The translations under genes and the position numbers were made by a program. 64,000 bases of DNA. Source: Pseudomonas marvdashtae. GTDB taxonomy: Bacteria > Pseudomonadota > Gammaproteobacteria > Pseudomonadales > Pseudomonadaceae. This document shows, one piece after another, positions 18,039-27,331 of this stretch; the first letter of the stretch is position 1, and every line of letters starts with the position of its first letter. The stretch lies in contig NZ_JABWQX020000001.1 in NCBI RefSeq assembly GCF_014268655.2, forward strand, positions 2,882,001 to 2,946,000. The letters are read 5' to 3'. Under the pieces are notes generated by a model. That model had not been told where the DNA came from and searched no databases. It worked only from the letters and a program-made list of their open reading frames with translations.

Positions 18039-19011
18039 CGATGTTCCCTCCGATACCCGCACCCGTGCGGGTGACAACCAACGCCACCACGGCGATCCTT
18101 TCCACGTCCTGGTAACCCGGGGTCAGCAATTCCTCGCCGAAGACGTCCGGGTCCAACTCCCTGTAGGTCCAGCCGAACTCGGCCGAGTCGCGCCACGCGC
18201 CCAGGGCTTCGAGGAACGGATCGCGGCCATCGACCATCGCCACACCGGTATAGAGCACCAGCGAACCGCCAGGCGTAAGCCGGGGCAACGCCTGCTCGAC
18301 GATGCGCAGCGACAACCCGGCGCCCAGTGTCCCGCCGCCATGGCGGTAGGCACGCTCGGCCGGGTCGGCCATGTAAGGCGGATTGGCGACGATCAGGTCG
18401 AAGCTGCCGTCCACGTCTTGCAGCACATCACTGTGGGCAATCTCGACGTTGGCAACCTCAGCCAGCGCCGCGTTGACCGCGCACAGGCGCAAGGCCAGGG
18501 GATTGATGTCCACCGCCAGGACCTGAGCCTCGCGCCGGGCGCGGGCAATCACCATCGCCCCGACGCCGGCACCGCAGCCAATGTCCACGGCCCGATGCAC
18601 CGCGCTGAAGTTCTGTTGCAGATGAGTGTGGATCAGTTGGGCAAAACGGTAGCTGTCCGGACCAAAAAAAACCGCATCGGTAGCCTGCGTAGGAAACGGC
18701 GAATGAGCGAACAACATGCCGTCCAGGCTCGACCAGCGTACGCGGCTGTAGAGCAGGCCATCGCGCGCTTCGAGCACTTGGGCGTCCTGCAATTGGCGCT
18801 GTTCGTCGGCGGAGACCAGCCCCGGCGCAAACGGCCGCGACCAACCGAACACGTCTCGCAGGGTCTTCGAGCGCTCGTTACCGGGCCGTTGGTTGACGCG
18901 TTCGTGGGTCAACGGTGTCGGGGTGATAAAACGGTAGCCGTCGGCGTGCAGGCGACGACCCAGTTGCAACAGCGCCAGGTCAGGTTCGGACAGGCGATCT
19001 TCCTGATTCAT
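18010..19011 (-). CDS. Class I SAM-dependent methyltransferase with NPPY motif
   Basis: A 333-residue methyltransferase. A ~120-residue N-terminal region precedes the Rossmann fold, which has the SAM motif DIGCGAGVGAMVIA, the acidic LAVDINPLAL and the catalytic motif VANPPYMAD. NPPY marks enzymes acting on planar nitrogen groups (PrmC/HemK glutamine, or adenine/guanine bases), yet the rest is not PrmC-like and the substrate is open. It begins 9 bp after the haem-oxygenase-like gene and overlaps the YbdK-like start by 29 bp, so it is the second gene of the operon. Confidence 0.87.
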   Translation of the reverse strand: MNQEDRLSEPDLALLQLGRRLHADGYRFITPTPLTHERVNQRPGNERSKTLRDVFGWSRPFAPGLVSADEQRQLQDAQVLEARDGLLYSRVRWSSLDGMLFAHSPFPTQATDAVFFGPDSYRFAQLIHTHLQQNFSAVHRAVDIGCGAGVGAMVIARARREAQVLAVDINPLALRLCAVNAALAEVANVEIAHSDVLQDVDGSFDLIVANPPYMADPAERAYRHGGGTLGAGLSLRIVEQALPRLTPGGSLVLYTGVAMVDGRDPFLEALGAWRDSAEFGWTYRELDPDVFGEELLTPGYQDVERIAVVALVVTRTGAGIGGNIDEQASEVRH

Positions 19012-19020
19012 GCAAGGCTC

Positions 19021-20406
19021 CTAACGAAGGGCGGATTTGAGTTCGATGAAGCGGCGGGTCGCCAGCAACCCGGCCGGATGGCTGTGGCAGCGGGCCGAAA
19101 GCCAGGGCGTCAGGATCTGCATCTGCTCGTCGGGCGCCTTGCCCCGCAGCGTTTGTTGCAAGTTCTGCACGTCCGGGTCCTGCGCTGGTGTCGGCGGCTC
19201 ATGGGCCACGCCATGACTGCGACGGGCTCCGGGGCGGCCACGCTCGTCCAGCCAGTCACCGGCGATCCAATCGTGCAGCAGCTGTTTCTCATAGGGGCTG
19301 AACACCCCGAACATCGCGGCGCCGGCGCCTTCGATGAGGGTCCAGAACCGACTGTTTTGCGGGTCTTCGTGACGCCGGATCCAGCCTTTGCCCTGCATGG
19401 CCTTCAGGAAGCCCTCCAGTTGCCCGGGTTCCGCCAGCCATTGATTGACGGTCCGGCCTTCGAATTTGCAGTAGTCGGAATGCATGTGCTGGCCGAACGG
19501 GCGCTTGCGCTCGAGCATGTCAAGCAGTTCGCGATCCAGGTCAAACGACTCGATGACCGCACGACTGCCCTGCCCCAGATCATTGAGGCGATAGCCCCGG
19601 GTGACCCGGCGCCAGAACGATTCGCGGTCCGCCTCCATCGGCATCAACTGCATCAGCGACTGCACGGCTTTGTGGGCGTGGCCGGTGCTGGCGTTATCGA
19701 TGGTCACGTGCAGGGTGAAATAATACGGGTCAATGTCGAGTTCGCTCAGCTCGTAGGCGCTGATCAACAGGTGCAGGGGCAGTTGTTCGTAGCCCAGGTT
19801 ATAACCAATGACTTCGGGCAGGTAATCATCGCCGGCGTAGCCGAGGGCCAGTTGCACCGCGCCTTGCAGGTAGCGATCGTCATCGATGTCGGGCATGTCC
19901 GGCAGGCCGTGTTCGGCGAGCAATTTGCGGTAGAGCACCACATGGTTCTGCGCGGGCACGCCGTCACCGAGTTCTTCCAGATAGGTGCACAACAGCCCCT
20001 CGAAACGGTGGTCATGCCAGTGTTTGAGCACGCCGTACAACCAGGCGCCGTCCACCAGTTTGGTCGGCGCCACGGACTGGAGGAAATACAAGGCGTGGGC
20101 CTTGCTGGTGAAGAACTCCCGACGGCCGCCGTTTTTCCGACGTTCCAGGTAGTCGGCATATTGCAAGGCCACGTCAGCGCTGTGCTGCTCGACCCAGGCA
20201 AGCAACGCCGCGGGATCGTCGGGCATTTCCTGCGGCAGTGCGCCGGCCTGTTCGAGGCAGGGTTGCAGGAAGGCCTGGGCGACCGCTTGTTTATCAGCAT
20301 CGTCGGGGCCTTGCAGCAACCGCTCGTAGCATTGGCGCACGTTACCGACCGTGGAGAATGGCTGCGCGTCGGCAGGCCGGGATTGAAGGGGTGTCAGCGC
20401 AGTCAT
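19021..20406 (-). CDS. Iron-containing redox enzyme family protein (haem-oxygenase-like fold)
   Basis: A 461-residue predicted all-helical protein of the haem-oxygenase-like diiron family (Haem_oxygenas_2 type). Likely metal-ligand stretches are EFFTSKAHALYFL, HWHDHRFEGLLCTYLEELG and YYFTLHVTIDNASTGHA, with Glu/His/Asp spaced as expected for two iron ligands sets; this is by pattern only. Related enzymes (UndA, BesC, SznF, CADD) use iron and O2 for oxidative C-C or C-N bond chemistry. Start ATG 20406 has AGAGG 5 bases upstream; the in-frame extension to 20619 is not protein-like. It is the first gene of the operon with methyltransferase, YbdK-like ligase and LigD. Substrate unknown. Confidence 0.82.
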   Translation of the reverse strand: MTALTPLQSRPADAQPFSTVGNVRQCYERLLQGPDDADKQAVAQAFLQPCLEQAGALPQEMPDDPAALLAWVEQHSADVALQYADYLERRKNGGRREFFTSKAHALYFLQSVAPTKLVDGAWLYGVLKHWHDHRFEGLLCTYLEELGDGVPAQNHVVLYRKLLAEHGLPDMPDIDDDRYLQGAVQLALGYAGDDYLPEVIGYNLGYEQLPLHLLISAYELSELDIDPYYFTLHVTIDNASTGHAHKAVQSLMQLMPMEADRESFWRRVTRGYRLNDLGQGSRAVIESFDLDRELLDMLERKRPFGQHMHSDYCKFEGRTVNQWLAEPGQLEGFLKAMQGKGWIRRHEDPQNSRFWTLIEGAGAAMFGVFSPYEKQLLHDWIAGDWLDERGRPGARRSHGVAHEPPTPAQDPDVQNLQQTLRGKAPDEQMQILTPWLSARCHSHPAGLLATRRFIELKSALR

Positions 20407-20670
20407 AAGGGCCTCTTGGAATTCTCGGCAGGACGCTGGATCAGTACGTCTCTTCCTTTGCAGAGCCCTGCGCGGGGGAAAAAATTCCCCACAATCGAAA
20501 AGCGGCCGGATAAACGGAACCGCCTTCAGAAACGCGGAACCCTCGCTTCGCTCCGGCCCTCGAACCCTAGGCAACGACGACTCCTCCATGTAGCGAGGCA
20601 GCCTTTTGTGGTGAGCCACAGGGAATCGTGGTCATTGCCACCCGACACAGGCGTTATTCAAGGAGCAACC

Positions 20671-22014
20671 ATGATCTTCACCGTGTGGGTGGCCGTGCTC
20701 GGAGCCGTGTTGCTGACCCTGGCCCTGACGTCTTCCTACCTTCGCTGGATGCCGGTCACGACTTCGGCGGTGTGCCTGGCCTTGGGCGTCGCCATCGGGC
20801 CGGCGGGGCTCGGACTGCTGAGACTCGAAGTCGATGATTCTTCCGTATGGATGGAGCACCTGACCGAAGTCGCGGTGGTGTTCTCGCTGTTTGTCAGCGG
20901 CCTCAAGCTGCGCCTATCGCTCAAGAACCGCAGTTGGCGCGTGGCCTATGGCCTCGCCGGCCCAGTGATGATCCTGACCATCGCCGGCTTGTGCCTGGTC
21001 CTGCATTATCTGTTTGGCCTGGGCTGGGGAGTCTCGCTATTGATCGGCGCAATGCTGGCGCCCACCGATCCGGTGCTGGCGGCCCTGGTACAGGTGAACG
21101 ATGCCCGCGACGATGACCGCGTGCGTTTCGGCCTGTCCGGGGAAGCCGGATTGAACGACGGCACTGCATTTCCCTTTGTCATCCTTGGCCTGCTCATGCT
21201 GCGCGAACCCGACGGCGGTTTTCTCGGTGAGTGGGCTTTACGCAATGTCTTGTGGGCCGTGCCGGCGGGCTTGCTGATTGGCTATTGGCTGGGGCGCGGC
21301 ATCGGTCGACTGACCTTGTCGATGCGCATCAAGAACGCCGACAGCACCTTGTCGCCCAATGACTACCTGGCCCTGGCCTTGATTGCCCTTGCCTACGTCG
21401 CGGCGGAAGCCGTCCAGGGCTACGGCTTTCTCTCCGTTTTCGCCGCCGGCCTGGGGCTGCGTCAGGCCGAGGTCGACTCCGGCGATGAAGACGCGCCACC
21501 GGCCGAGCATCTGGTGCAAGCGGTGGTCGGACACGAAACGGTGGATCCCGAGCAGGCGGTGGTGGGCGACGCGCAGGGGTTGGACGACGGCCAGGTGGCG
21601 GCCGGTGTGATGATGAGCGACATGCTGGCGTTCGGCAGTTTGGTGGAGCGGTCCATGGAGGTCTTCCTGGTAACGCTCTTGGGGGTCGTGCTCGCCAGTC
21701 ACTGGGATTGGCGCGCCTTGATCGTCGGCGGACTGCTGTTCGTGGTGATACGCCCGCTGAGCGTGCTGGCGATGCCTTGGGGGCGCTTGTTGAAAGGACC
21801 GCAACGGATGTTGATCGGCTGGTTCGGCATCCGTGGCATCGGCAGTCTGTTCTACCTGTTCTATGCCTTGAACCATGATTTGCAGCCAGAAGTCGCGGCG
21901 CTGTGCATCGACCTCACGTTGTCGGTGGTAGCGCTGAGCATCCTGGTGCACGGGGTAAGCACCCAGCCCGCGCTGGCCTGGTATGAGCGCCATAAAGCGA
22001 AGCCCGACGATTAG
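20671..22014 (+). CDS. CPA1-family Na+(K+)/H+ antiporter
   Basis: A 447-residue cation:proton antiporter with about 12 transmembrane helices. Hallmarks are GAMLAPTDPVLAALV and SGEAGLNDGTAFPFVI, the E..ND motif of CPA1 exchangers, and a late GWFGIRGIGSLFYL. A ~55-residue acidic cytoplasmic loop (EVDSGDEDAPPAEHL onward) splits the protein before the last helices. The start ATG at 20671 follows AAGGAGCAACC. The same frame is open far upstream to 17971, but that part is antisense to three minus genes and is not coding. Role: extrusion of sodium or potassium in exchange for protons, for pH and salt homeostasis. Confidence 0.92.
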   Translation: MIFTVWVAVLGAVLLTLALTSSYLRWMPVTTSAVCLALGVAIGPAGLGLLRLEVDDSSVWMEHLTEVAVVFSLFVSGLKLRLSLKNRSWRVAYGLAGPVMILTIAGLCLVLHYLFGLGWGVSLLIGAMLAPTDPVLAALVQVNDARDDDRVRFGLSGEAGLNDGTAFPFVILGLLMLREPDGGFLGEWALRNVLWAVPAGLLIGYWLGRGIGRLTLSMRIKNADSTLSPNDYLALALIALAYVAAEAVQGYGFLSVFAAGLGLRQAEVDSGDEDAPPAEHLVQAVVGHETVDPEQAVVGDAQGLDDGQVAAGVMMSDMLAFGSLVERSMEVFLVTLLGVVLASHWDWRALIVGGLLFVVIRPLSVLAMPWGRLLKGPQRMLIGWFGIRGIGSLFYLFYALNHDLQPEVAALCIDLTLSVVALSILVHGVSTQPALAWYERHKAKPDD

Positions 22015-22547
22015 CCGCCCGGATCGGTGACTTGGATGAACACTGAGTACACCCCCAGCAGCACCCAGAACGCGGCAAAAATCCACGGCGTGCGCAACGA
22101 AAACAGCAGCGACTTGCGATAGCCCTTGTGCGTGGACTCGCGCTCGCTGAACAGCGGCGATTCATCGTAGGCCAGACCCATCAGCGGTTCACTGCGCAGC
22201 AGTTCGCTTTGCTTGAAATGCCAATGATCGATGATCTCGTAGGCGGCGCGGATGCCCGGCCAGGCATTGAGCGAACTGAGGAAACCCAGCAGCGCCAGGA
22301 ATGGCGGCACGATCAGCGTAAACAGCTTGCCCCACTCCGGATTGAGGTTGGCCATGCAGGAGGCGAAGGCGATCACCAGGAAAGACTGGGCGGTCAGGTA
22401 GGCATCGGTTCGATTGGCCAAAATGCTGGTTTCGTACTGGATTTCCCGACGGTAAAAGTCCAGCCGTTCCTTGGGCGAGCCGAACAGCTTGGCGTTGTGC
22501 TCGGTGAGTTCTTCTTCCGGGGTCTGGCGGGTAAGGATTCTGGGCAT
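22011..22547 (-). CDS. Conserved hypothetical membrane protein
   Basis: A 178-residue protein I cannot name. A ~60-residue charged N-terminus with coiled-coil character (TPEEELTEHNAKLFGS, RLDFYRREIQYE) precedes two hydrophobic segments (SFLVIAFASCMANL and LFTLIVPPFLALLGFLSSL), a charged middle, and a last helix (WIFAAFWVLLGVYSVFI). The layout resembles small SLATT/RipA-like membrane proteins, but no diagnostic motif is seen. It converges on the antiporter gene with a 4-base overlap of stops. Confidence 0.75.
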   Translation of the reverse strand: MPRILTRQTPEEELTEHNAKLFGSPKERLDFYRREIQYETSILANRTDAYLTAQSFLVIAFASCMANLNPEWGKLFTLIVPPFLALLGFLSSLNAWPGIRAAYEIIDHWHFKQSELLRSEPLMGLAYDESPLFSERESTHKGYRKSLLFSLRTPWIFAAFWVLLGVYSVFIQVTDPGG

Positions 22548-22690
22548 TGCGTAAGTTGTCCCTCGGCGTGGTAGAGGGCCATTAGAAGGGAGCGCCGCGA
22601 GGCAAGTTCAAGCGGATGGACCAAAGGTCCGAGGAAACGCTACGGCGCCGTTGGGGTCTCTAAAGACAACGAGGGCAAGAGGAAAACCGC

Positions 22691-22921
22691 GTGGATTATC
22701 TGGGATGGGTCCAATGGCCCGCGATGGGGGTAACGGTGCTGGCCGCTTGGCTGATCGGCTCACGCCAGCCGCGCCGGCGGGTGGCGGGATTCAGCTGTTT
22801 TATCGTCAGCAATATCTTGTGGGTGGTGTGGGGCCTGCATACCAGCGCTTATGCGCTGATCGTCTTGCAGTTCTGCCTGTGTGCGATGAATTTGCGCGGG
22901 TTCAAGAAAAACACACAGTAG
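22691..22921 (+). CDS. Small membrane protein of unknown function
   Basis: A 76-residue protein with GTG start and two to three hydrophobic stretches (MGVTVLAAWLIGS, FSCFIVSNILWVVWGL, ALIVLQFCLCAMNLRG). It resembles short SWEET/PQ-loop-like or amino-acid-transporter-fragment proteins (NILWVVWGLHTSAYALI), but is too short to assign. A purine-rich AAGAGGAAA lies about 8 bases before the GTG. It is flanked downstream by a REP half-element. Confidence 0.6.
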   Translation: MDYLGWVQWPAMGVTVLAAWLIGSRQPRRRVAGFSCFIVSNILWVVWGLHTSAYALIVLQFCLCAMNLRGFKKNTQ

Positions 22922-22951
22922 TTCAAGTGCGTGGCGCCCACGGATTTTGGG

Positions 22952-22992
22952 GGTCGCTACGCAACCCAGCGGGAGCAAGCTCCCTCGCCACA
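22952..22992. repeat. Single REP arm
   Basis: One half of the REP doublet family: GGTCGCTACGCAACC then AGCGGGAGCAAGCTCC and CCTCGCCACA. It lies between two convergent genes; no matching left arm is seen. Confidence 0.7.
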
Positions 22993-23012
22993 TTGGATCT
23001 ACGCCGGGTGTT

Positions 23013-24950
23013 TTATTTCATTGTCTGCCCAATGATCTGCACCAGGTCGATCTGTTTGAACGGCTTGGTCAGCCGTGGCAGCTCGGTGGCGAAGCCTTCC
23101 AGGCGTTCGGCATAACCGGTCGCGAGGATGATCGGCAGGTTCGGCTGGCGCATACGCAGCAACTTTGCCAGCTGCGCGCCATCCATTTGTGGCATGGCCA
23201 TGTCGGTGATCACCAGATCGATGTCCTGGTTGCGCTCATACAACTCCAGCGCCTGGGCGCCCGACGGTGCGCAGAGAACCCGATGGCCCAGGTCTTCGAT
23301 CATCAGGCGGGTGCTGGTCAGCACCAGGCTGTCATCGTCCACCACCAGCACGCGCAACTCCTCGACCGGGGGCGCCTGCGCCGGCGTCGCAGGCGGCGTC
23401 TGCGCTACCGAATCATCCGCCACCGGCAGCCAAAGCTCGGCGGTGGTGCCGACACTTTTTTCGCTCCTGAGTATCAGCCTTCCGCCCAACTGCTCGGCGA
23501 GACCATGCACCATGGACAAGCCCAGGCCGGTGCCCTTGCCCACGCCCTTGGTGGTGAAAAACGGATCAACCGCCGAGGCCAGCGTCAGCTCATCCATGCC
23601 CTCGCCCTCGTCCGTGATCGCCAGGCAAATGTACCGCCCGGGGGCCAAGGGCTTGTCCAGTCCCGTTACCTCGGTCGCCAACCGTTCCTGCGCCTGGATG
23701 AGTATCCTGCCGCCGTGTGGCATGGCGTCCCGGGCGTTGGTCGCCAGGTTGAGGATCGCCAGTTCGAGTTGATTGACATCGGCCAGCACCGGCGCCAACG
23801 CCTCGGCGAACTGGGTCTGGATATGAATCGAAGGCCCCATGGAGCTTTGCAGCAGACCGCTGATGCCCTGCACCAACGCCGACAGCTCCACCGATTCGGA
23901 GGTGAGCTTCTGCCGGCGGGCAAACGCGAGCATGCGCTGGGTCAGCGACACGCCGCGAAGCGCGCCTTGGGTCGCGTTATCCAACAGCTGGCTGAGCTTC
24001 GGCTCGCTGGGCATGCGCTTGCGCACGATCTCCAGGTTGCCGAGGATCACCGTCAACAGATTGTTGAAATCATGGGCGATGCCGCCGGTAAGCTGCCCGA
24101 TGGCTTGCAGTTTCTGGGACTGGAACAGCGCCTCGCGGGCCTGTTCAAGGGCCTGCTGAGCCTGGGTGGCATCGGTGATGTCGCGGGTGATCTTGGCAAA
24201 GCCCAGCAGCGTTCCGGTATCGCTGCGAATCGCATCGATGACCACATGCGCCATGAATCGCGTGCCATCCATGCGCACGCGCCAGCCCTTCTTTTCGAAC
24301 CGGCCCTCACTGGCGGCGATGCTCAGGGCACGCTGCGGCTCACCGGCTTCGCGGTCTTCGGGCGTATAGAACATTGAAAAATGCTGGCCGATGGCTTGCG
24401 CCGGCAAGTACCCCTTGATCCGCTGCGCGCCCTGGTTCCAGTTGGTCACCTGGCCATCCGGGTCGAGCATGTAGATGGCGTAGTCGGTGACGCTCTGCAC
24501 CAACAGACGAAACTGTTGCTCGCTTTGCTTGAGGGTTTCTTCGGCCATCTTGCGATCGGTCAGGTCGCGGGTGATCTTGGCGAAACCGAGCAGTTCTGCG
24601 CTCTGGCTGTCGATGATCGGATCAATGACCACATGGGACCAGAACAGCGTGCCGTCCTTGCGCACCCGCCAACCCTCGCCTTCGAAGCGCCCCTCGCTCA
24701 CGGCCGTATCCAGCGCCCGCTGCGGCAGGCCGGCGGCACGGTCCTGGTCGGTGTAGAAACGGGAAAAATGCTCGCCCAAGATCTCGGACTCTTCGTAGCC
24801 CTTGAAACGTCGGGCGCCGGAGTTCCAACTGGTGATGATGCCCGAAGGGTCAGTCATGTAGATCGCATAGTCGACCACCGCGTCGATGAGCAGTCGAAAG
24901 CGCTGGTCTTCACTGATGACGGGGGCGGTCTTTGGGTCGTTCTCAAGCAT
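23013..24950 (-). CDS. PAS-PAS hybrid sensor histidine kinase with receiver
   Basis: A 645-residue soluble hybrid kinase. Two similar PAS domains (~15-130 and ~145-265) share the pattern DYAIYMxDPxGxxTxWNxGAxRxKGY and end GFAKITRDLTD and GFAKITRDITD, pointing to internal duplication. HisKA follows with GGIAHDFNNLLTVI (His ~293), HATPase with GTGLGLSMVHGL (~470-480), and a receiver whose phosphoacceptor is in LVITDMAMPQMDG (Asp ~582) with a lysine in RLTKPFKQ. The H-box is of the IAHDFNN type used by kinases that often signal through their own receiver. No transmembrane helix is present; the PAS ligand cannot be predicted. Confidence 0.93.
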   Translation of the reverse strand: MLENDPKTAPVISEDQRFRLLIDAVVDYAIYMTDPSGIITSWNSGARRFKGYEESEILGEHFSRFYTDQDRAAGLPQRALDTAVSEGRFEGEGWRVRKDGTLFWSHVVIDPIIDSQSAELLGFAKITRDLTDRKMAEETLKQSEQQFRLLVQSVTDYAIYMLDPDGQVTNWNQGAQRIKGYLPAQAIGQHFSMFYTPEDREAGEPQRALSIAASEGRFEKKGWRVRMDGTRFMAHVVIDAIRSDTGTLLGFAKITRDITDATQAQQALEQAREALFQSQKLQAIGQLTGGIAHDFNNLLTVILGNLEIVRKRMPSEPKLSQLLDNATQGALRGVSLTQRMLAFARRQKLTSESVELSALVQGISGLLQSSMGPSIHIQTQFAEALAPVLADVNQLELAILNLATNARDAMPHGGRILIQAQERLATEVTGLDKPLAPGRYICLAITDEGEGMDELTLASAVDPFFTTKGVGKGTGLGLSMVHGLAEQLGGRLILRSEKSVGTTAELWLPVADDSVAQTPPATPAQAPPVEELRVLVVDDDSLVLTSTRLMIEDLGHRVLCAPSGAQALELYERNQDIDLVITDMAMPQMDGAQLAKLLRMRQPNLPIILATGYAERLEGFATELPRLTKPFKQIDLVQIIGQTMK

Positions 24951-25018
24951 GGTGGCCGAGGAATCCTTGGGGATTTTCGTGGAGTATGAAACAAGTCCCG
25001 CGCCAGGAAAAACCTGCT

Positions 25019-27331
25019 TTATGTGGGGTTATGGTGATATTTGTCGGGGGATGGGGCTTGTTCCGGCCTGACCGACCACCATTGCGGTAGCAGCCGTTGC
25101 ACCTTGGCCTCGCCAAACCGGTCGTCGATGAGCATGACGACGCCTTGATCCTGCTGGGTGCGGATGACGCGACCCGCCGCTTGCACGACCTTTTGCAGGC
25201 CGGGGTACAAATAGGTGTAATCGTAGCCATCGCCAAAAATGACCGCCATGCGTTGCTTGATCTGTTCGTTGACCGGGTTGAACTGCGCCAATCCCAAGGT
25301 GGCGATGAAGGCGCCGATCAGTCGCGAACCCGGCAGATCGATCCCCTCCCCGAACGCACCGCCCAGCACCGCGAAGCCGACGCCCTGGCTGTGTTCCATG
25401 AATCGGTCGAGGAACGCCTGGCGAGGCGCCTCGCCCATGCCGCGCGATTGCGTCCAGGTGACAATGTGCGGGTGCCGTTCGGCGAACAGTTCGGCCACTT
25501 GCTGCAAATAATCGAAGCTGCTGAAGAACGCGAGGTAGTTGCCAGGACGTTCTTCGAACTGGCGCGCCATCAGCGCGACGATAGGCTCCAGGGATGCCTG
25601 GCGATGGGCAAACCGAGTGGAAATCCGGCTGATCACCTGCACATCCAGCTGTTGCGCCTGGAACGGCGACTCGACGTCGATCCATACAGTGTCGGCCGGT
25701 GTTCCCAGCAGGTCCGCGTAATACTGGCGCGGGCCCAGGGTCGCGGAAAACAGCACGCTGCTGCGCGACGCCGTGAACCTGGGCCGCAGGAAACCGGCCG
25801 GCACGACGTTGCGCAGGCATAACGTGGAGAGGCTGCGCTGGCGACCGGACTCGCGCTTGTGGATGTCGAACAGGAAATGCTCGTCGAACGACTCCGCCAC
25901 GCGGCCGAATTGCAACGCGTCGAAGTAGAACGCTTGCAGCCCGCTGTCGAGTCCCTGGGGATGGTCGTTGAGGTAATCACCGAAGGCCGTGACGCAGGAT
26001 CCCAGCGCCTGGAGCAGCTTTTCCGGGGGTTTTCCATAGGCTTGGTAAGCGGCGATTTGCGGTTCATGCAAGGCGTTCCACTGCCGATTGACTTTCTGCA
26101 GCGCCTTCTTCAAGGGCGCGGGCGCGGTTTTCAGCACCGCCGTCAGCGCCGGCTGGTCAAGGGTCGCGCTGTACATCTGGCGGCCTCGCTCCACCAGGTT
26201 GTGCGCTTCGTCCACCAAGGTCGCGACCGTCCAGGCATTGGCCTGGGCAAGGCCGAAGAGCAAGGCGCTGAAGTCGAAGTAATAGTTGTAGTCGGCCACC
26301 ACCACATCCGCCCATCGGGCCATTTCCTGGCTCAAGTAGTACGGACAGACCTCATGAGCCAGCGCGATGTCACGCAACGCCGCCTGATCGAGCAGCGTGA
26401 TCTGGCTCGCCGCCTCGCGGGCCTGCGGCAGCCGATCGTAAAACCCGCGGGCCAGGGGACACGACTCGCCATGGCAGGCTTTGTCCGGATGCTCGCAAGC
26501 TTTGTCCCGGGCGATCATTTCCAATACCCGCAGCGGCAGCGCGGGGTCGCTTTGGGTGATCAGCCGAGCCGCGTCCAGCGCCAGCTTGCGTCCCGGGGTT
26601 TTCGCGGTGAGGAAAAATACCTTGTCCAGGCGCTGCGGCGCGAGAGCCTTGAGCATCGGAAACAGGGTGCCAACGGTCTTGCCGATCCCCGTGGGCGCCT
26701 GGGCCATCAGGCAACGACCGGTGCTCACGGCCTTGAACACCGACTCGGCCAGGTGCCGTTGCCCGGGCCTGAAACCGGCGTGGGGAAATGCCAGGGCCTG
26801 GGCCCCCAGGTTACGTGCCAGGCGATGGCCCATTTCCTGTTCGGCCCAGGCCAGGAATAGCGCGCACTGCTGCTCGAAAAACGCCTGGAGTTGCGGCGCG
26901 TCGAAGCTTTGCGCCAGGCAGGTCTCCTTTTCACTGACAATGTCGAAATACACCAAGGCCACGTCGATGCGCGGCAGTTGCAGCTTCTGGCACATCAGCC
27001 AGCCATAGATCTTCGCCTGGGCCCAATGCAACTGGCGATGGTTGTCGGGTTGTTTGCCCAGGTCGCCCCGGTACGTCTTCACCTCTTCGAGGCAGTTGCG
27101 GACCGGGTCGTAGCCGTCCGCCCTGCCCTTGACTTTCAGCGCGTGATAGACGCCCTCCAGGCTCACTTCGGCCTGATAGCCCTCACTGCGCCGCGATGCC
27201 ACGGTGCGGTGGCCGACAATGCCTTCCAGCGCCGTGGGCGACGGGGTGAAACGCAGGTCCAGATCGCCGACCTTGGCAGTGAATTCACACAACGCCCGGA
27301 CCGCGATGCTGTAGCTCGGCGCCTCGGTCAT
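25019..27331 (-). CDS. PD-(D/E)XK nuclease-DinG/XPD-family helicase fusion
   Basis: A 770-residue superfamily 2 Fe-S helicase with an N-terminal nuclease-like domain. Residues ~1-135 carry a RecB/Cas4-type pattern: D72 in GRADGY, E83-V-K85 in LEEVKTYRG and Q105-xxx-Y109. The helicase has Walker A APTGIGKT (~209-216), a cysteine set (CEHPDKAC, ESC, then HEVCPYY, ~277-327) for a 4Fe-4S cluster, DEAH at ~371-374 (LVDEAHN) and late motifs GGAFGEGIDLPG and QAAGRVIRT. Start ATG 27331 overlaps the stop of the upstream FAN1-type nuclease gene by 4 bases (ATGA), so the two are coupled. Probable 5'-3' helicase unwinding damaged or branched DNA. Confidence 0.9.
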   Translation of the reverse strand: MTEAPSYSIAVRALCEFTAKVGDLDLRFTPSPTALEGIVGHRTVASRRSEGYQAEVSLEGVYHALKVKGRADGYDPVRNCLEEVKTYRGDLGKQPDNHRQLHWAQAKIYGWLMCQKLQLPRIDVALVYFDIVSEKETCLAQSFDAPQLQAFFEQQCALFLAWAEQEMGHRLARNLGAQALAFPHAGFRPGQRHLAESVFKAVSTGRCLMAQAPTGIGKTVGTLFPMLKALAPQRLDKVFFLTAKTPGRKLALDAARLITQSDPALPLRVLEMIARDKACEHPDKACHGESCPLARGFYDRLPQAREAASQITLLDQAALRDIALAHEVCPYYLSQEMARWADVVVADYNYYFDFSALLFGLAQANAWTVATLVDEAHNLVERGRQMYSATLDQPALTAVLKTAPAPLKKALQKVNRQWNALHEPQIAAYQAYGKPPEKLLQALGSCVTAFGDYLNDHPQGLDSGLQAFYFDALQFGRVAESFDEHFLFDIHKRESGRQRSLSTLCLRNVVPAGFLRPRFTASRSSVLFSATLGPRQYYADLLGTPADTVWIDVESPFQAQQLDVQVISRISTRFAHRQASLEPIVALMARQFEERPGNYLAFFSSFDYLQQVAELFAERHPHIVTWTQSRGMGEAPRQAFLDRFMEHSQGVGFAVLGGAFGEGIDLPGSRLIGAFIATLGLAQFNPVNEQIKQRMAVIFGDGYDYTYLYPGLQKVVQAAGRVIRTQQDQGVVMLIDDRFGEAKVQRLLPQWWSVRPEQAPSPDKYHHNPT

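Noticed and set aside
20560..20619. N-terminal extension of the haem-oxygenase-like protein
   Set aside because: The added residues are arginine/proline-rich, without family resemblance; the ATG at 20406 has a ribosome site.
17971..20670. Upstream extension of the antiporter reading frame (1347 codons in total)
   Set aside because: The frame is stop-free only because it runs antisense to the YbdK, methyltransferase and oxidase genes; the antiporter has its own ATG with AAGGAG at 20671.
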